From: Lepidurus packardi
Lineage: Eukaryota > Arthropoda > Branchiopoda > Notostraca > Triopsidae
Length of the DNA: 64,000 nucleotides
Assembly (NCBI GenBank): GCA_023053545.1
Contig: JAKZAN010000006.1
Span: 5,957,001-6,021,000, forward strand
Direction of reading: 5' to 3'
Shown here: in pieces, positions 22,465 to 34,800 of the stretch
Position numbering within the stretch: position 1 is the stretch's first letter
How the letters are laid out: each line of letters opens with the position of its first letter
Notes under the pieces: generated by a model
Databases searched by the model: none
Told to the model about the DNA's origin: nothing
The model's input: the letters and a program-made list of their open reading frames with translations, nothing else
Made by a program: the position numbers and the translations under genes

Positions 22465-25400
22465 ATGAAGCCTACAGCAGAATCGGTCAAAGTGGTAGTC
22501 AGGTGCCGGCCAATGAACGAAAAAGAAATACAGGACGGTCATACAAGGTGAGATACTTAAACGTAGATCACGTTAGGTTAATTTAAAAATTGTTGTGTCA
22601 TTACCGAAAAAACAGGATTGTCGAAGTATGGACAGACCGCGGTGTAATTGAAATCCATAATCCCAAAGGTCAAGCTGCGGATCCACCCAAACCATTTACC
22701 TTTGACTCGGTCTATGACTGGAAGTAATGATCCAAAAAACAGCCGTTGCTATTTTCTGACAATAAATTGTTTCCCTAGTTGCCATCAGATTGATATATAT
22801 GAAGAAACATTTCGGCCTTTAGTTGACTCCGTTTTGCAAGGCTACAATGGCACCATATTTGCATATGGCCAAACCGGAACTGGCAAGACATACACCATGG
22901 AGGGCATTAAAGAGAGTCCAGAAAAGCGTGGGTTGATTCCTAACTCGTTTGAGCACATCTTTAGCCACATATCTCAGTCAAGAAACACCCAATTCCTTGT
23001 CAGAGCTTCGTACCTGGAAATTTACCAGGAACACATAAGGTCTGCTTGCATTATAGCTGTACCCTATAGCTATAGCTCTTTTAACAACTTTTAATATGAA
23101 CTTTTTTCGTTTCCTTTTTGCAGAGACTTGCTGGCAAAGGACCAAAAAAAGCGTTTGGAATTAAAAGAGAGGCCAGACACGGGCGTGTATGTCAAAGATC
23201 TTTCTTCATTTGTCTGTAAAAGCGTCAAGGAAATCGATCACGTGATGAACGTTGGTAATCAAAATCGTTCGGTCGGGTAAGTTCAATATTTACAATTTGG
23301 GAAAGTTACAATTAAATTAATGGGATGGGGTCTTGCAGTGCAACCAACATGAACGAACACAGTTCACGGTCCCATGCCATCTTCATCGTCACGGTAGAAG
23401 CTTGCGATTTGCAAAACCATGGACAAAGTCAAGGTGGCCGAGTTCCTATTCGCGTAGGAAAACTGAATCTGGTCGACTTGGCTGGAAGCGAGCGACAAGC
23501 TAAAACCGGAGCCACTGTAAGAAGAAGTTCTCACAGACCACCTTGTTTACTGGACTCTTTCCCTACCTGACTTTTTTATTAGGGTGATCGTCTGAAAGAG
23601 GCCACGAAAATCAATCTCTCCTTATCGGCCTTGGGGAATGTAATCTCTGCATTGGTAGACGGGAAAAGTTCTCATATACCTTACAGGGACTCGAAACTTA
23701 CTAGGTTATTACAAGGTAGGCGTCACTCGTAGAAGAAGTGCCGTTTTTTTAATTTAACGAGTATCAATGATAGATTCTTTGGGTGGGAACTCTCGTACCG
23801 TCATGGTAGCAAATGTGGGTCCAGCCTCGTACAATTACGAGGAAACCTTGACAACGCTACGCTATGCGCACCGAGCAAAGAGCATCAAGAACGCACCTCA
23901 CATAAATGAAGATCCCAAGGATGCTCTTTTGCGAGAATTCCAACAAGAAATAGCTCGCTTAAAAGCTCACGTAGCAGACAAGAAGAAGAAGCGTGGTAGA
24001 CGCAGAAAAAGGCACAAAGGCGGTGACGAGTTGGAAGAAGCTGGAGAAATTGAAGAGACGGAAGAAGAGGATGAAAAAGATGTGGAAAAAGATATTCGCG
24101 AACAGGAAGCGAAACTGGAAGCTGAACGGGCAGCAATTGTAGGCAACGAACAGCTTATTACTGAAGTAAATCCATTATTAACAGAGAACCTAAAAGAACC
24201 CATTGCTGAGAAAAGGTTTTTTTAAACAGGAAAAGGAACGCTTGCTGAAAGCATTGCAAGAAAAGGAATTGGAACTGCAAAAACAGCGACAAAATCAAGA
24301 AAAACTGTCGAGCCGCATCAAAGCCTTGGAAAGTAAATTGCTAATGGGAGGAGTTAACATGGATTTGGAGGGAGATAACAGTAAGTCGATTATCGAACAT
24401 ACCAACGAACAACAACGAGCTTTAGAACAACGTCGGCAAGAAATCGTGGAAAGAAAAGTAAACTGAACCGGCTTTAGGATCGTACCTAATGATTGTGTCT
24501 TTAGCGTTTGGAGCGTGAAATCCAACAGAAGCTTGAAGCCCAGGAAGAAGAAACTTCCGATCTCCGTGAAACTTTTGGGTCCTTGCAACAGGAAGTGGAC
24601 GTCAAGACAAAAAAATTGAAGAAATTGTACGCAAAGTGGCAAGCTGCCAGACAAGATGTAGCCGATTTGAGCGATGAATTTGCCAGAGAGCGAAGGGAAT
24701 TGGAAGAAGCTCAAGAGGCATTGACAAAGTAATTTTTTTTTTATGTTTTCGCCTTTTGCGTTAACGTCGTATGCATTGTACCAAAAGATCGGCGCTTATT
24801 TACTTTACCCCCCACATGCTATGCAATAAGGCTTTCTTTTTTTAGCAACTTATAATTAAAATAAGCCAATGAAACACTAAGCAACCTAACCCTCTGCAAA
24901 ATGCATTGTCAAGAGTCATGCGCGAAAACCTCTGCACTAGGAATGCTACGCGTACTGTCCATTCGCAGGTTAGTATTTAGCACGTGGGGGGTAAAGTAAA
25001 GAACAGCCAAAAGATCCAAAAAATAACAAAGTATATATATAAAAAAAAAAGATCAATTTAAAAAAAATTATAATTCTGTGATTAACGTAGGGAGCTGAAG
25101 CTTAAGTACCTCATTATGGATAATTTCATTCCGCCTGCGTTTCGCCACCAAATTGTGTCGCGTGCCTATTTTGACGAAGATGAAGACGCCTTCAAACTCC
25201 GCCCATTTTCCCAGTCGTCGGCGCATCCCTTACCGAGACCAAAAGCTACAGCACAAGCCCCACGACCTTCAACAGAATACGAGCGTCTGATGATACAGTC
25301 TTCACGTACTCCTAGCGAACTTTATCGTTTCAAAGCCGAAAACGTGCTCGTTTTAGAGTTGGACTTACCCACGCCTACTACTGGACCTTACGTAGCCCCC

Positions 25401-25824
25401 ACAGTTAGCCCCAGTTTACAAGAAGCCTTACACCGAGCTATGGAAGCGCATAGCACGCCTATGGAAGTTGGTTGTCATTCTGCTCCTGCAGTCAAAGATG
25501 TCAGGGCATTTCTCAAGTCTGCCGCTAGCAAACAGAGACGAGCTGCTACGGCTAGGTATTAAGCCTTGTACATTTTTCCTTGTTTTTTAATCGACAAGGA
25601 TTTTCAGTTTATTACTTTGTTCCGTTCTACATGGTTGGTTGGTTCACTGTATTGATATACGTTTTTTTTTTATTTTGTCCGATTTTATTAGGTCTCGAAG
25701 CGCTCATAGTTCTCGTCACGGCCACACCCCTTTACAACCTCACCACCCCCAATCCGATACGCCGGATGGAGCCATTACCTTTGCTCGTATGTACCCTCAG
25801 CCAAGAGGTCTGGTGCCCAAGTAA
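22465..25824 (+). CDS. KIF3B: Kinesin-2 motor subunit KIF3B (Klp68D)
   Basis: Plus-end microtubule motor of heterotrimeric kinesin-2, used in ciliary and axonal transport. Exons: 22465-22547, 22616-22723, 22779-23039, 23124-23276, 23339-23516, 23583-23715, 23774-24165, 24230-24457, 24505-24728, 25091-25555, 25692-25824; 785 residues. The motor domain covers about residues 8-345: P-loop [15 protein letters not shown], switch [12 protein letters not shown], switch [17 protein letters not shown], neck-proximal [13 protein letters not shown]. Then come the charged linker typical of KIF3B ([12 protein letters not shown], then [16 protein letters not shown]), a coiled coil, and a tail ending [10 protein letters not shown] as in vertebrate KIF3B. 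The 64-nt intron 24166-24229 is needed to keep frame. Intron 24729-25090 carries the transposon described separately. Confidence 0.96.
24783..25016. mobile_element. Short non-autonomous inverted-repeat DNA transposon (MITE) in a KIF3B intron
   Basis: The element 24791-25008 (218 bp) has imperfect terminal inverted repeats of about 32 bp, 28 of 32 matching, both starting GGC. Their shared core is TTTACTTTACCCCCCAC. The element is flanked immediately by a perfect 8-bp direct repeat, aaaagatc, at 24783-24790 and 25009-25016, as expected for a target-site duplication. It has no coding capacity. An 8-bp duplication is typical of hAT elements and also of Merlin or P elements, so the superfamily is left open. 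Confidence 0.85.
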
Positions 25825-25859
25825 TTCTGTCAGTTTGGCAGAGTTTACCAGGTAGGACT

Positions 25860-26165
25860 TTGAACCACTTTTTAAGCGTTAAGAGCAAGCGCCTCTGCCA
25901 GGCCCAATCCAAACGAGCACTATTAAAATGCCATGTCAGCCAACTTCAGAAATTGCACTATGGGAAGCGTTTACAAGCTTGGGTTAGCTTAAGCCAGGCT
26001 GAGACACAGCTTCCGTTCCAGTTTCTGCCTAAAGAGGAAAAGCCCGAAAAAACTGAGTTAGCAAAGAAGGATACTGAGTGGGTTAACCAAGCCGTGTTCT
26101 GGATAGCTTGGCTTTTGTTTGGCTACTACATTATTAGAGCGTTCTTGGCTATGCTGTGGTTCTAA
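25860..26165 (+). CDS. Possible exon of a small tail-anchored protein
   Basis: An open frame downstream of KIF3B ends at 26165 with a C-terminal hydrophobic helix (VFWIAWLLFGYYIIRAFLAM) after a charged segment (LPKEEKPEKTELAKKDTEW), the pattern of a tail-anchored membrane protein. There is no ATG until the last few codons. It must therefore be a 3' exon of a gene whose earlier exons I cannot place, or a chance frame. A pyrimidine-rich acceptor (ccactttttaag) precedes base 25878. No family was recognised. Confidence 0.35.
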   Translation: MNHFLSVKSKRLCQAQSKRALLKCHVSQLQKLHYGKRLQAWVSLSQAETQLPFQFLPKEEKPEKTELAKKDTEWVNQAVFWIAWLLFGYYIIRAFLAMLWF

Positions 26166-29100
26166 AAAAAGAACGGAAGATATCGTGAAGGAAGCTTTCT
26201 ACGGATTTCGTTAACGTCAAATTTTCAAAACAATTTTAAGCACCGTTTTTCGCAACTTGAGCTCGTGTTGCTTTTTTGGGGGGTCTAGGCCGCACAATTT
26301 TGAATTACTTTTGGAGCTCTTGATCCGTCCCTGTCGTGTTCCTCTACCGCTTAGTGTTTTAGGTTTAGACGTTGTGCTGACACAAAAGATTGTAAGTGCG
26401 CTCATCGGCTTGTGCTCCGTTTCGAAGCTTTTTGTAAGATTTTTCCTTTGGCTGCCATGGCAGAGTGCTTTCGCAAAGTTTACCTGAGTTACATTTTGAT
26501 TCAGTCCAGGGACCAAGATTTTAAGTTGAAAGACGGTATGACTAATCATACAGAGTCAAAGTAAAGGGAACTGGTATACATTCAGGCTCCATCCGGCGTT
26601 AAATATAATTAAAAAATAATAATAATATAATCAATTTTAGGTTGTAAGTTACGATAAATTAACACATTTCTTGGTTGTTACTATTGATACTATTTGGTTG
26701 CATTAACTCAGGTCTAACTTAACGAACCTCCCAGACAAGTTATTGCGTTTGACAATTCAATTTTGTATTTGTTGCGGTTTTAATCGACTTTCCTTCCTTG
26801 TTTCCCCTTTTGCCTAGGCCTAATTAATATTGCAATTCCCTTGGAGTTTTTTCGTGTTGTAGCTATCAAAAGTTTGATACCTATAATCTCAGCTTATTGA
26901 TTAGCTAGTCCTAGTCCTAAAAGCAAAATAGAATAAAAATACGTAGACCGCCTATCCTTTCTCATGGTTCTGAAATCTCTTTGCTGAATTGTTTTTGCGT
27001 GGGAAGAAAACGAACACTGTGTTGTAATATGCGTGTTATTTGAATGGACGTTGCTACACTTGACATGTCATTTTCCCACCGTTTTTCTGCGGACGTAGAT
27101 ACAACCAGGCGGACATTCGGACCGTAATGTTCGACTAACGGCATTTTTGTCTTTCACCCCGGGATTATTTAGGCCAAACCACATGGGTAATCCATTATTC
27201 GGCTAGGTTGGTTGTGATATGGGAACTATATGGGTGTTGGCAGCCGGAAATCCCATTTTTTTTCTGCAATCAAAGAAAGCAAACCTCGAAGAGAAGCGTA
27301 GTAGCGATTAGGCGATTAGGTACTATTCGGTTCACTTTTCTGCATAGATTGTTGACTAGGAAAAAAATGGTGCTGTATGTTGTTGAAGCAGAAACCGGTT
27401 CAAGCTTTCCAGAAAGGAAAAGTTGTCATTCTGGTTTCATTTTTACATGGTATATCAGAAGGCATTGTTTATGTGGGAAAAGCAGGTCACCTTCATATCA
27501 CAGCGTGCAATTTAATGATGGAGAATCGAAACCTATAATTTGAGACCGTTTCGTAGCTCGAGTACCCGTTTTATGCTCTTTGACGGTTTCCACGTACCAC
27601 TTTTAAACGTTTTATGTCTGATACGGAAAGGCGGGGATTTGATCAAGATAGATAGCTCTTAACTGTCGTGACGGATGTTTTAACATCTTTCAGGTCACCG
27701 TGCCATGGCCGTAAGAATATCTGTTCTAGATGTCGCGACAGGACCCGCCTTTATTTTTTTTTTTATTATTGTTTGTCCAGCATTGTAACGGCCGCTAACC
27801 GCCTCCGCGTCGAATGGTTGTTTTTCGAGTTTAATTATGGGAAGAGTAATTGGAAAGCTGAGGATCTTATAGATGTCCGTTACACGCGAAACTACTTGGC
27901 TTGTCCACTTTTTTAATACTTTTTTTTTAAGGTAGCGTAGGCAGTAGATGAATTCGTCTAGTACGAAAACACCCGTATTTTTCTAATTTTCTGGTGCGAG
28001 TCGAAATTCGCAACTGACAAGGCCGGGGACAGGAGGAAGAAGAGCCTGGCTTTGACTTTAATGTGAATTTGTGGAATTTCGAGCCGGCGCATCGTCGTCC
28101 TTCATACAGCTTTGCACGTTGAACGTCGCAGTTGCTTGCGTGTCACGCTGTACAAGTCTTCAAACTCCAGAGAGGATGAAGGTAACCACACCTCTCACAA
28201 TGGAGAACTACACCCAGGAAATTTTTATAAAGAACACGTATGCTATGTGTAGTTTTTCTTCATGTAAGATTCTGTATACAGGATCTAACCGTTGTCCTTT
28301 TGTTTGTTTTCGGTTTCTAGGCGCCTGTTTTTTTCATGTTTTTCATCCTACTCTTTATGCTTCTCAGACTTCTTTCTATGGTTGTGTACTTGCATAATGA
28401 AGTAGCTTCTGCAAACTAACTTTCCAAGGTTGTCAGAGAAAGTAGACTGCTCCTCTTCGTCAAGCGCCGTAAATGGGGTCGCCCTGGTCTCGATTTTGCA
28501 TTGTCAAGCAGCATCTAAAGAATAAGAATCTCTTGTCATCATTTCTTTGTAAGCAATTTTTATCCCATCAAACTTGCGACTATAAAATTTAGGATGACCT
28601 TCTTTCACCGCTCTGGATTTTCGAGTTCCTTGAACGGAGAGTTTAAATTCAGGAGGTTTCATTGTTAAAATATTAGCCTGACATGAGTCCTATCGGGGCG
28701 TGAAGTACATAGCCGAAACGGTGATGGATAAGCAAAGTAGGTGTTATTTTACCAGGTAATGGTTTTCCGTTCTGTGTGCACTATTTTTTGTTATGAAGAA
28801 ACGTTGTTGGGCTGTTTTTTGTGGTTTTTATTGCTTGTAGACCCCTGGCTCCGGGCTTTCGTGAGTTGAAGGCGGATAAGTATGGTACTTGCGCTGTACC
28901 CCGTAATGATTTCGTGTGTTGTCCATGCATGTGTGTGTATGTGTGATATATCCGCCTGTAGTCGTGATTACGGGAACTTGGTAATCCCGGTATGAACAGA
29001 AACCAGAATGGAAACAAAAAAGCAACGGGATAAGACTGCCAAAGCTCTGGGCATGGGAAGGGCAGACTAGATCATTGGCCTAACGATTTTACTAAGATTT

Positions 29101-31852
29101 ACCGATACTAGTTAATTGGATTGTACTTTTTTCTTTTGACACGGTCAACTGTTTCTGTGTTATGTTATAAAAACTTCTTGTAAAGAATTGATGAGGAATC
29201 GGCATGGGCAGTTACGGCAGCATGCCAGACCGACTCCCGTCACGCTAGGTTGTCGCACTCCTCGACGCCTCTTTGTTGTCGTCTTCGTATTATTACAGCT
29301 CACAGCGGCAGCATGGGGGGAATGAAAGTAGCTCAGATGCATTGAAGACCTCACACATTCAACAAGTAAGTAGATCTTCACGTGCTCGTGTTAGGATGTC
29401 GTGTATTATACGAAACATTTGTTGTAAAAAACTAACTCTGTTTCGAAATGTGAGCATCTGTTGATGTTGCCAACCGCAACGAGATAGCCAAAAACCCTAC
29501 TTCTTGTTTTAAATACAAACTTTTTACCTCGCCACTGTGAAATTAAATTTTGCCCGGCCCGGTGAAGAATTGCGAGGATCGGGTGCAGGAAGTTTGTTCT
29601 ATTGAAGGCAAGAAACGCTGCTAGGAAGAACGGAAGAAACCACGGTTTGCATGTCTACTGGCGGTACAATTTTCGGAACTTACATTTGGCCGCTAACCGT
29701 CTGCTTTGCCTGTGTTGCCGCTGCCGCTGGGCTGAGCACCCAGTAGTGACTTGTCAGTTGATTAGTACTAAACACTTCATAACAAATCCAGAAGAAGAGA
29801 ATCAATCTACACGGATTACATATACGGTAGTCTACGTGGTATAAAGCGTAGTAATAGGTCTTCATGAACGTGACAGTCGACCATAGTGTAAGAGAAGGTT
29901 GTAGGGCCAAATAACTGGTCACATTTTTATCGACGAGTTCAGCCTACATAATGTGCGTTTGGTGTCTGGAAAACGTTATTAATTACGGTGGGCAAAACTG
30001 ACGGACTGTAGTGGCTGAAAAAATTGAAGAGACCTGTGTAGTGTGACGCTTTGTAATTCAATGTCTCGTAAAAGTTAAACATTTTATGATCCACAGACGA
30101 GCAAAAAGACTAAAAGATTCCACGCCAATGAACTCGAGCAAATGGATAAATTTACCACCATTATAGGGAGAATTCGTGGCTAAGTGCAATCACACCCATG
30201 ACTGGCTTTTGACCCCGGCAAACTCGCTCTGGAACATTTTACCTTTCATATAAGAGACATTTTGCGAGTGGCCTTCGTGATGTAAAAGAATACCTTTACT
30301 CGTACGCAAGGATAAATCTTTCTGTAGCAGTCAAACCTTGTCGAAGTATCCAAAGTTTTTTGGGCTTTAACATTTTCACGAGCAAAAGTAAGTTTTATTG
30401 TTTTTTTTCTTCCTTTACTGTTTTTTTTTTTTGCAGCAGGTCTGTGATAAGATTCTGACATAGGAAATCCTCTTGTTGTGATTGGTGTACTTGATTAACT
30501 GAGAAATGAAGAATTCGACTAAACGTACAGTGACAACGACACTTGCATGACAGAATTTCGGATTCAGACGTGCATGACAGAAGTCGTTCAGTTTGCCTTG
30601 TCGGATTTGCCCCTTGACTTGATGTCCAACACGTGGAGGAAAGTTTTGAACATGGCGAATTGAATTAGCGGTAACCAAAGAGTTCAAGTCAGAAGATTCG
30701 TTCATAAGGAGAGAAGTTATATCGTAAGTAGGATTTTATAACCCTTGTCCTATTTTTTTTTATTATTGTCGTCAAATGATACCTGACGAGCTTTAATTCA
30801 ACATGAGTCACGAGTTGTATCGCATTTATTATTCCCTCATTGGACATAGCAGCTATATTTGGGTTAGTAACGGAGTTGTACGGCGATGGTCGACGGTAAT
30901 AACTCACCGTAAATTTAAACTGCATTCCCACAAAGCGGGACATCTTGGCCTTGCGTAGTAGTTTATGGGTTCTAGAAGAGGATTTTCTAGGCTATGGATA
31001 TTAATGGCTTACGGTCTTTTCATGTTTTGGCATGTGAACTCCGTCCGGTTTCTGCGTTTGAATTGTTAGTTATGTTGGTACTCCATCACGGTAATTGAAG
31101 GAACACTCTTCGCAGTTAAAGCTTCCCGTCATAAGCCAAACGGAGCTAAGAGCAGTCATATTTTTAGGAAGGAATTGGAAGGGCCAAATGGCGATATTAA
31201 AACATGCAGATGAAGTTGTTAGTGTACTGTTGCTTGAAGTTGCAAGCTTAGCCAAGCTTCGCAATATTTTTTGTTCGGAAGAGGAATTTACTTTTGATTG
31301 TAATAGGTCTTTAAACTTTGAGTTTCTGTAGATTCCGCTCGAAGGGTAAAATGGCTCTTGTTAGTCGATCTAGCTGTTGACCAAAGAACAACTGATATTC
31401 GAGTACTATAGGTCGAAAAATTTACAAGGTTAAAAAGGTATCACTATATAGCTACTGAACAAGGAAAACCCGAATTAAAAACCGTGTATTTTTTTGTCTC
31501 TTTCTCTACTTTACCGTCTTTATCTCCAAGTGGGAAAACAAAGGCATAGGTAAGTGCTTTCCTGAAACTGAATGTTCACCTTCTTCTAATCAACTTCCGA
31601 TCGAGCTTGACCACGTCTATAGTTCTTGTAGGCGAAAACCTGTCATTCAATACCTTTTGTTTTCGTAAAGCGAGACTGTCAATCGCGTCCGGTGCCTCTG
31701 TCATTGCCCACTTTTTTAAGAAACAAAATATATTGCTGTCGTTCGGGGCTAAGATTCGTGAATAATGACTCCTTTGGGCAGTAACGGTACAAATGTAATT
31801 CACGACTTCCTCTTATACTTTCAAGGTGCAATACTGTATTGCTAATCCAAAA
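26166..31852. other. 5.7-kb region with no supportable gene
   Basis: Only short ORFs on both strands, without splice-linked similarity to anything I know. The longest (26217-26549 minus, 27208-27543 plus, 28071-28397 plus, 30415-30943 minus) have the lengths and composition expected by chance. The region lies upstream of the PH-actin gene in its transcription direction and could hold its promoter, 5' UTR exons or enhancers. No tRNA, rRNA or long repeat was recognised. Confidence 0.45.
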
Positions 31853-34800
31853 ATGGCCTTGATCATGATGGCTGCGTCACAGTGGGAGCAGTTGATGGTT
31901 TGCTCCGATCAATTATTCGACAAAACTATCCGAACTATGGATGTTCAGGTAAGAGACTCAATGTTTTTATTACTCACGGATTGCTTCTTGCTACAGCCAA
32001 CTATAACTCAGCCACTCGAAGGCTATTAGGTAAAAAAACGCAAAGGATTGACCGTCTATACAAGTTTTTTTTTTCCTTACCTCATCGAGTGCAAGGGGTT
32101 CTTTTGTCCTTGACGTTTCTAAAAATGGTCAAGTTTTATGTTTACCAATTATTTTAACGGTAGGGAATGTGTCTTAGATCAAAAGATTTTAAAATACGTT
32201 CCTGCGATTTTTAATCCAAGAAAAGCGCAACCAAATTAAGTTGAGCATATATAATAATTTGCTTTCTTAAACAGGCATTGATGGCAGTCGTCCTCATCTT
32301 CCAAGAAGCCATGGCAGTCGAGCAGCATACCTTCAACTCTCTAAGTCAACAATTGGACAAGTGCGTCAATTTGCTTAGTCAGCAACGATTGTCGGCTGCC
32401 TTGTGTGCAAGTCAAACCCGCTTGGCACAATTGTGTTCTCGCAGCATGAAGTGTTTCATCCAGGTACAGTTCTATGGCACATTTACATATTTTCTAAATC
32501 TTCCAATGCTTTTGGTTTTCTTTCTTACTGGGCTGTTCGCGACCGCTTGATTTGCAAACAGGACATGGGAGTGCCCTAAGCCCGAGCTCTCATAAATCGC
32601 AACAGCTTCTCAGTAAAATCTCCGCAGTTTAGCTGCGGCTGTCCTTGTACGCTATAGCTTGTTTCGCAGCTCCTATCCCATTCGTATTTATTTTAGAAAG
32701 GTCATATTAAACCTTTCGAACTGATCCACGGCTAGTCTCAGAGATAGTAAACATTCTCTTAGTGAACGTGTTGTTGAAACGACCACCTGACCGGACACAT
32801 CTGTTCGTCCTATCTTCGTGCTCGTGCTTGTAGTTAACGGCCAGGTGCTTTGCTTCATTGATCAGTACCCCGCACTTCAGTCACATCTCTTGTGACGGAG
32901 AAAGAGCGTCTCTCGTGAGGTAAAACTAACTAGTGCCTCGTTTACTATAAAGTTCTAACCTCGCTTTCTGTACTAATTTAAGCTTCAATGAAGAACGGGG
33001 TTAAGTGATGGTAACCGACTGTCGTGCCTGCTGTGTTTCTTCTTTTTTTATTTTTACTCGAAACTTGCAATGAAAGATTAGTCAACACAGGCTTTACCGT
33101 CTTCTGTATAATTAATTTTTATCCTAATGAAAAATCGGACCTTACACCGTTTTGTACTTATTTCCATCGCTGACAAAAGAAAGCACACCTTGGATGGTTG
33201 TATCGCATTTTCATGCGATGCGCTTGTTGATAGCCTAAAACCTGTTTCAAATCTTGGTATAAAGTGTAGTTTTATAGGTCTCATTAACATAGCGATGTTA
33301 TTTAGAGAAATAGAAAATCTCGCCCCGGATGCAACGCTGTCTCGGTAATTATCACTGGCGTCAAATATCAGATACCGAGCTATATCCCCTTGCACTTTTT
33401 TGCAAAGTTTATCACGAAACAAGCTACCGCCCAGCGGCGATTTACTTTCCCTTGGTAGCATTATGCTATACTTTTAACTTTCGCTTAAGCTGGTGGTTTT
33501 CGTACAATGGGTACCTGACAGATGGCGACGTTATACACGTGTTTCACTAACTTTTTTTATTCGTTCTTTTAACAGCAAACCGCGCTGGAAAAGAAAATCC
33601 CCTCGGCCCGAACGCCTGAATTGAAAAAGCGTTTACACTCCACGAGTTCGACTTTATCTACGTCCTCGAATACTTCTTCGAACGTGACTGTTGTTTCGCT
33701 AAACACGCAAGAAGATGACCTAATTGAGGATCAGCCACTTCGCAAATCCACCACGTTAATCATTCCGATTGAACCTTCTCCTAGTCCCGTCCCAGATAAG
33801 TATGAAAGCTTGGTTTACATTAGTGGCAATGTGGACGACAAAACAATATCGGCGGACTTTCGGTCCCTAATTACGATCACGGCTCCCCCACCCAAATTAG
33901 TACAGACGAAGCTTAGTATCCAAGTAGGCACGTCGAGTCCAACGGCAAATTCCACTAATTACAACTGGAAATCCTGCACCAATATCACCTTACCTAGCGA
34001 ACCTCTGGTTTCGGAAAAAGGCCAAGACATGGATACTGTGCGTAAGCTCCTGTATTTGGATCACCAAGAGCGGCACTGGGGAAGTCAAAAGCGACAACAG
34101 GTGGAACCTGAGCCCAAGGCGCCCTCATCAGCAGAAACCCATCAGGCCAATGCACTTTCCGCAGGGCCGAGTGCGTTTCCGGCCTCTTCTTCTTTGGCTT
34201 CTTCGTTATCCGTTACAGCTTCAATGTTAAAGCATCAGAATACGCCTGGAACTCTTTGTGGACAGACGTCAGTGTCGCCCAGTGAGAGTGAGAGTAATCT
34301 TCAAGTTACAATTTCGGCGTTAGAGAGAGCAAGGGAAATCCGCCCTTGGAATCGTTCACGGACACAATTCAAATTAGCAGTTTTTCGGGGTGAAGAATTT
34401 GACAACGATGATTTGTCGTACTTTAAAGAGCGAATAGGCATTGCAGCTGATGCTGATCTTCCAGAGCCTCCAACCAGTCCTGGATTGATACAACGCGCAA
34501 GGAGCTATACTTCCGGACTAAATTTAGTGTCTGCCATCAAATCATACCCCTTGTCCCGCTCCACCAGCGTACAGTCCTTAGAACCTGTCCGAAAGCCCCA
34601 GCGCGTACCTTCGGTAGAAGATATATTGCAATCGGTAAAGAATTTGCGCCAAGCCATGGTCCGCAACCAGGAAGGATCTTTCAAAAACCGGCGCCCTACG
34701 GACACTAGCCATTACACCGAACCTCGTCGACTAAAGGTCTCATCACCAGTAGAAGACACTGAAGGCCACGTCTACGAAAATTTGCATGGTAATGGAGACG

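Noticed and set aside
26217-26549. 110-codon minus-strand ORF with a Lys-rich C-terminus
   Set aside because: Looks superficially like a basic nuclear protein, but no family match was recognised and an ATG-led frame inside it (MAAKGKIL) soon stops without a usable donor.
27361-27541. A second frame over 27.36-27.54 kb reading QAFQKGKVVILVSFLHGISE
   Set aside because: Plausible-looking peptide, but no start, no partner exon and no similarity; about the length expected by chance.
30415-30943. Two overlapping minus-strand ORFs that could be joined through a gtatca donor
   Set aside because: No similarity, and the junction would be arbitrary.
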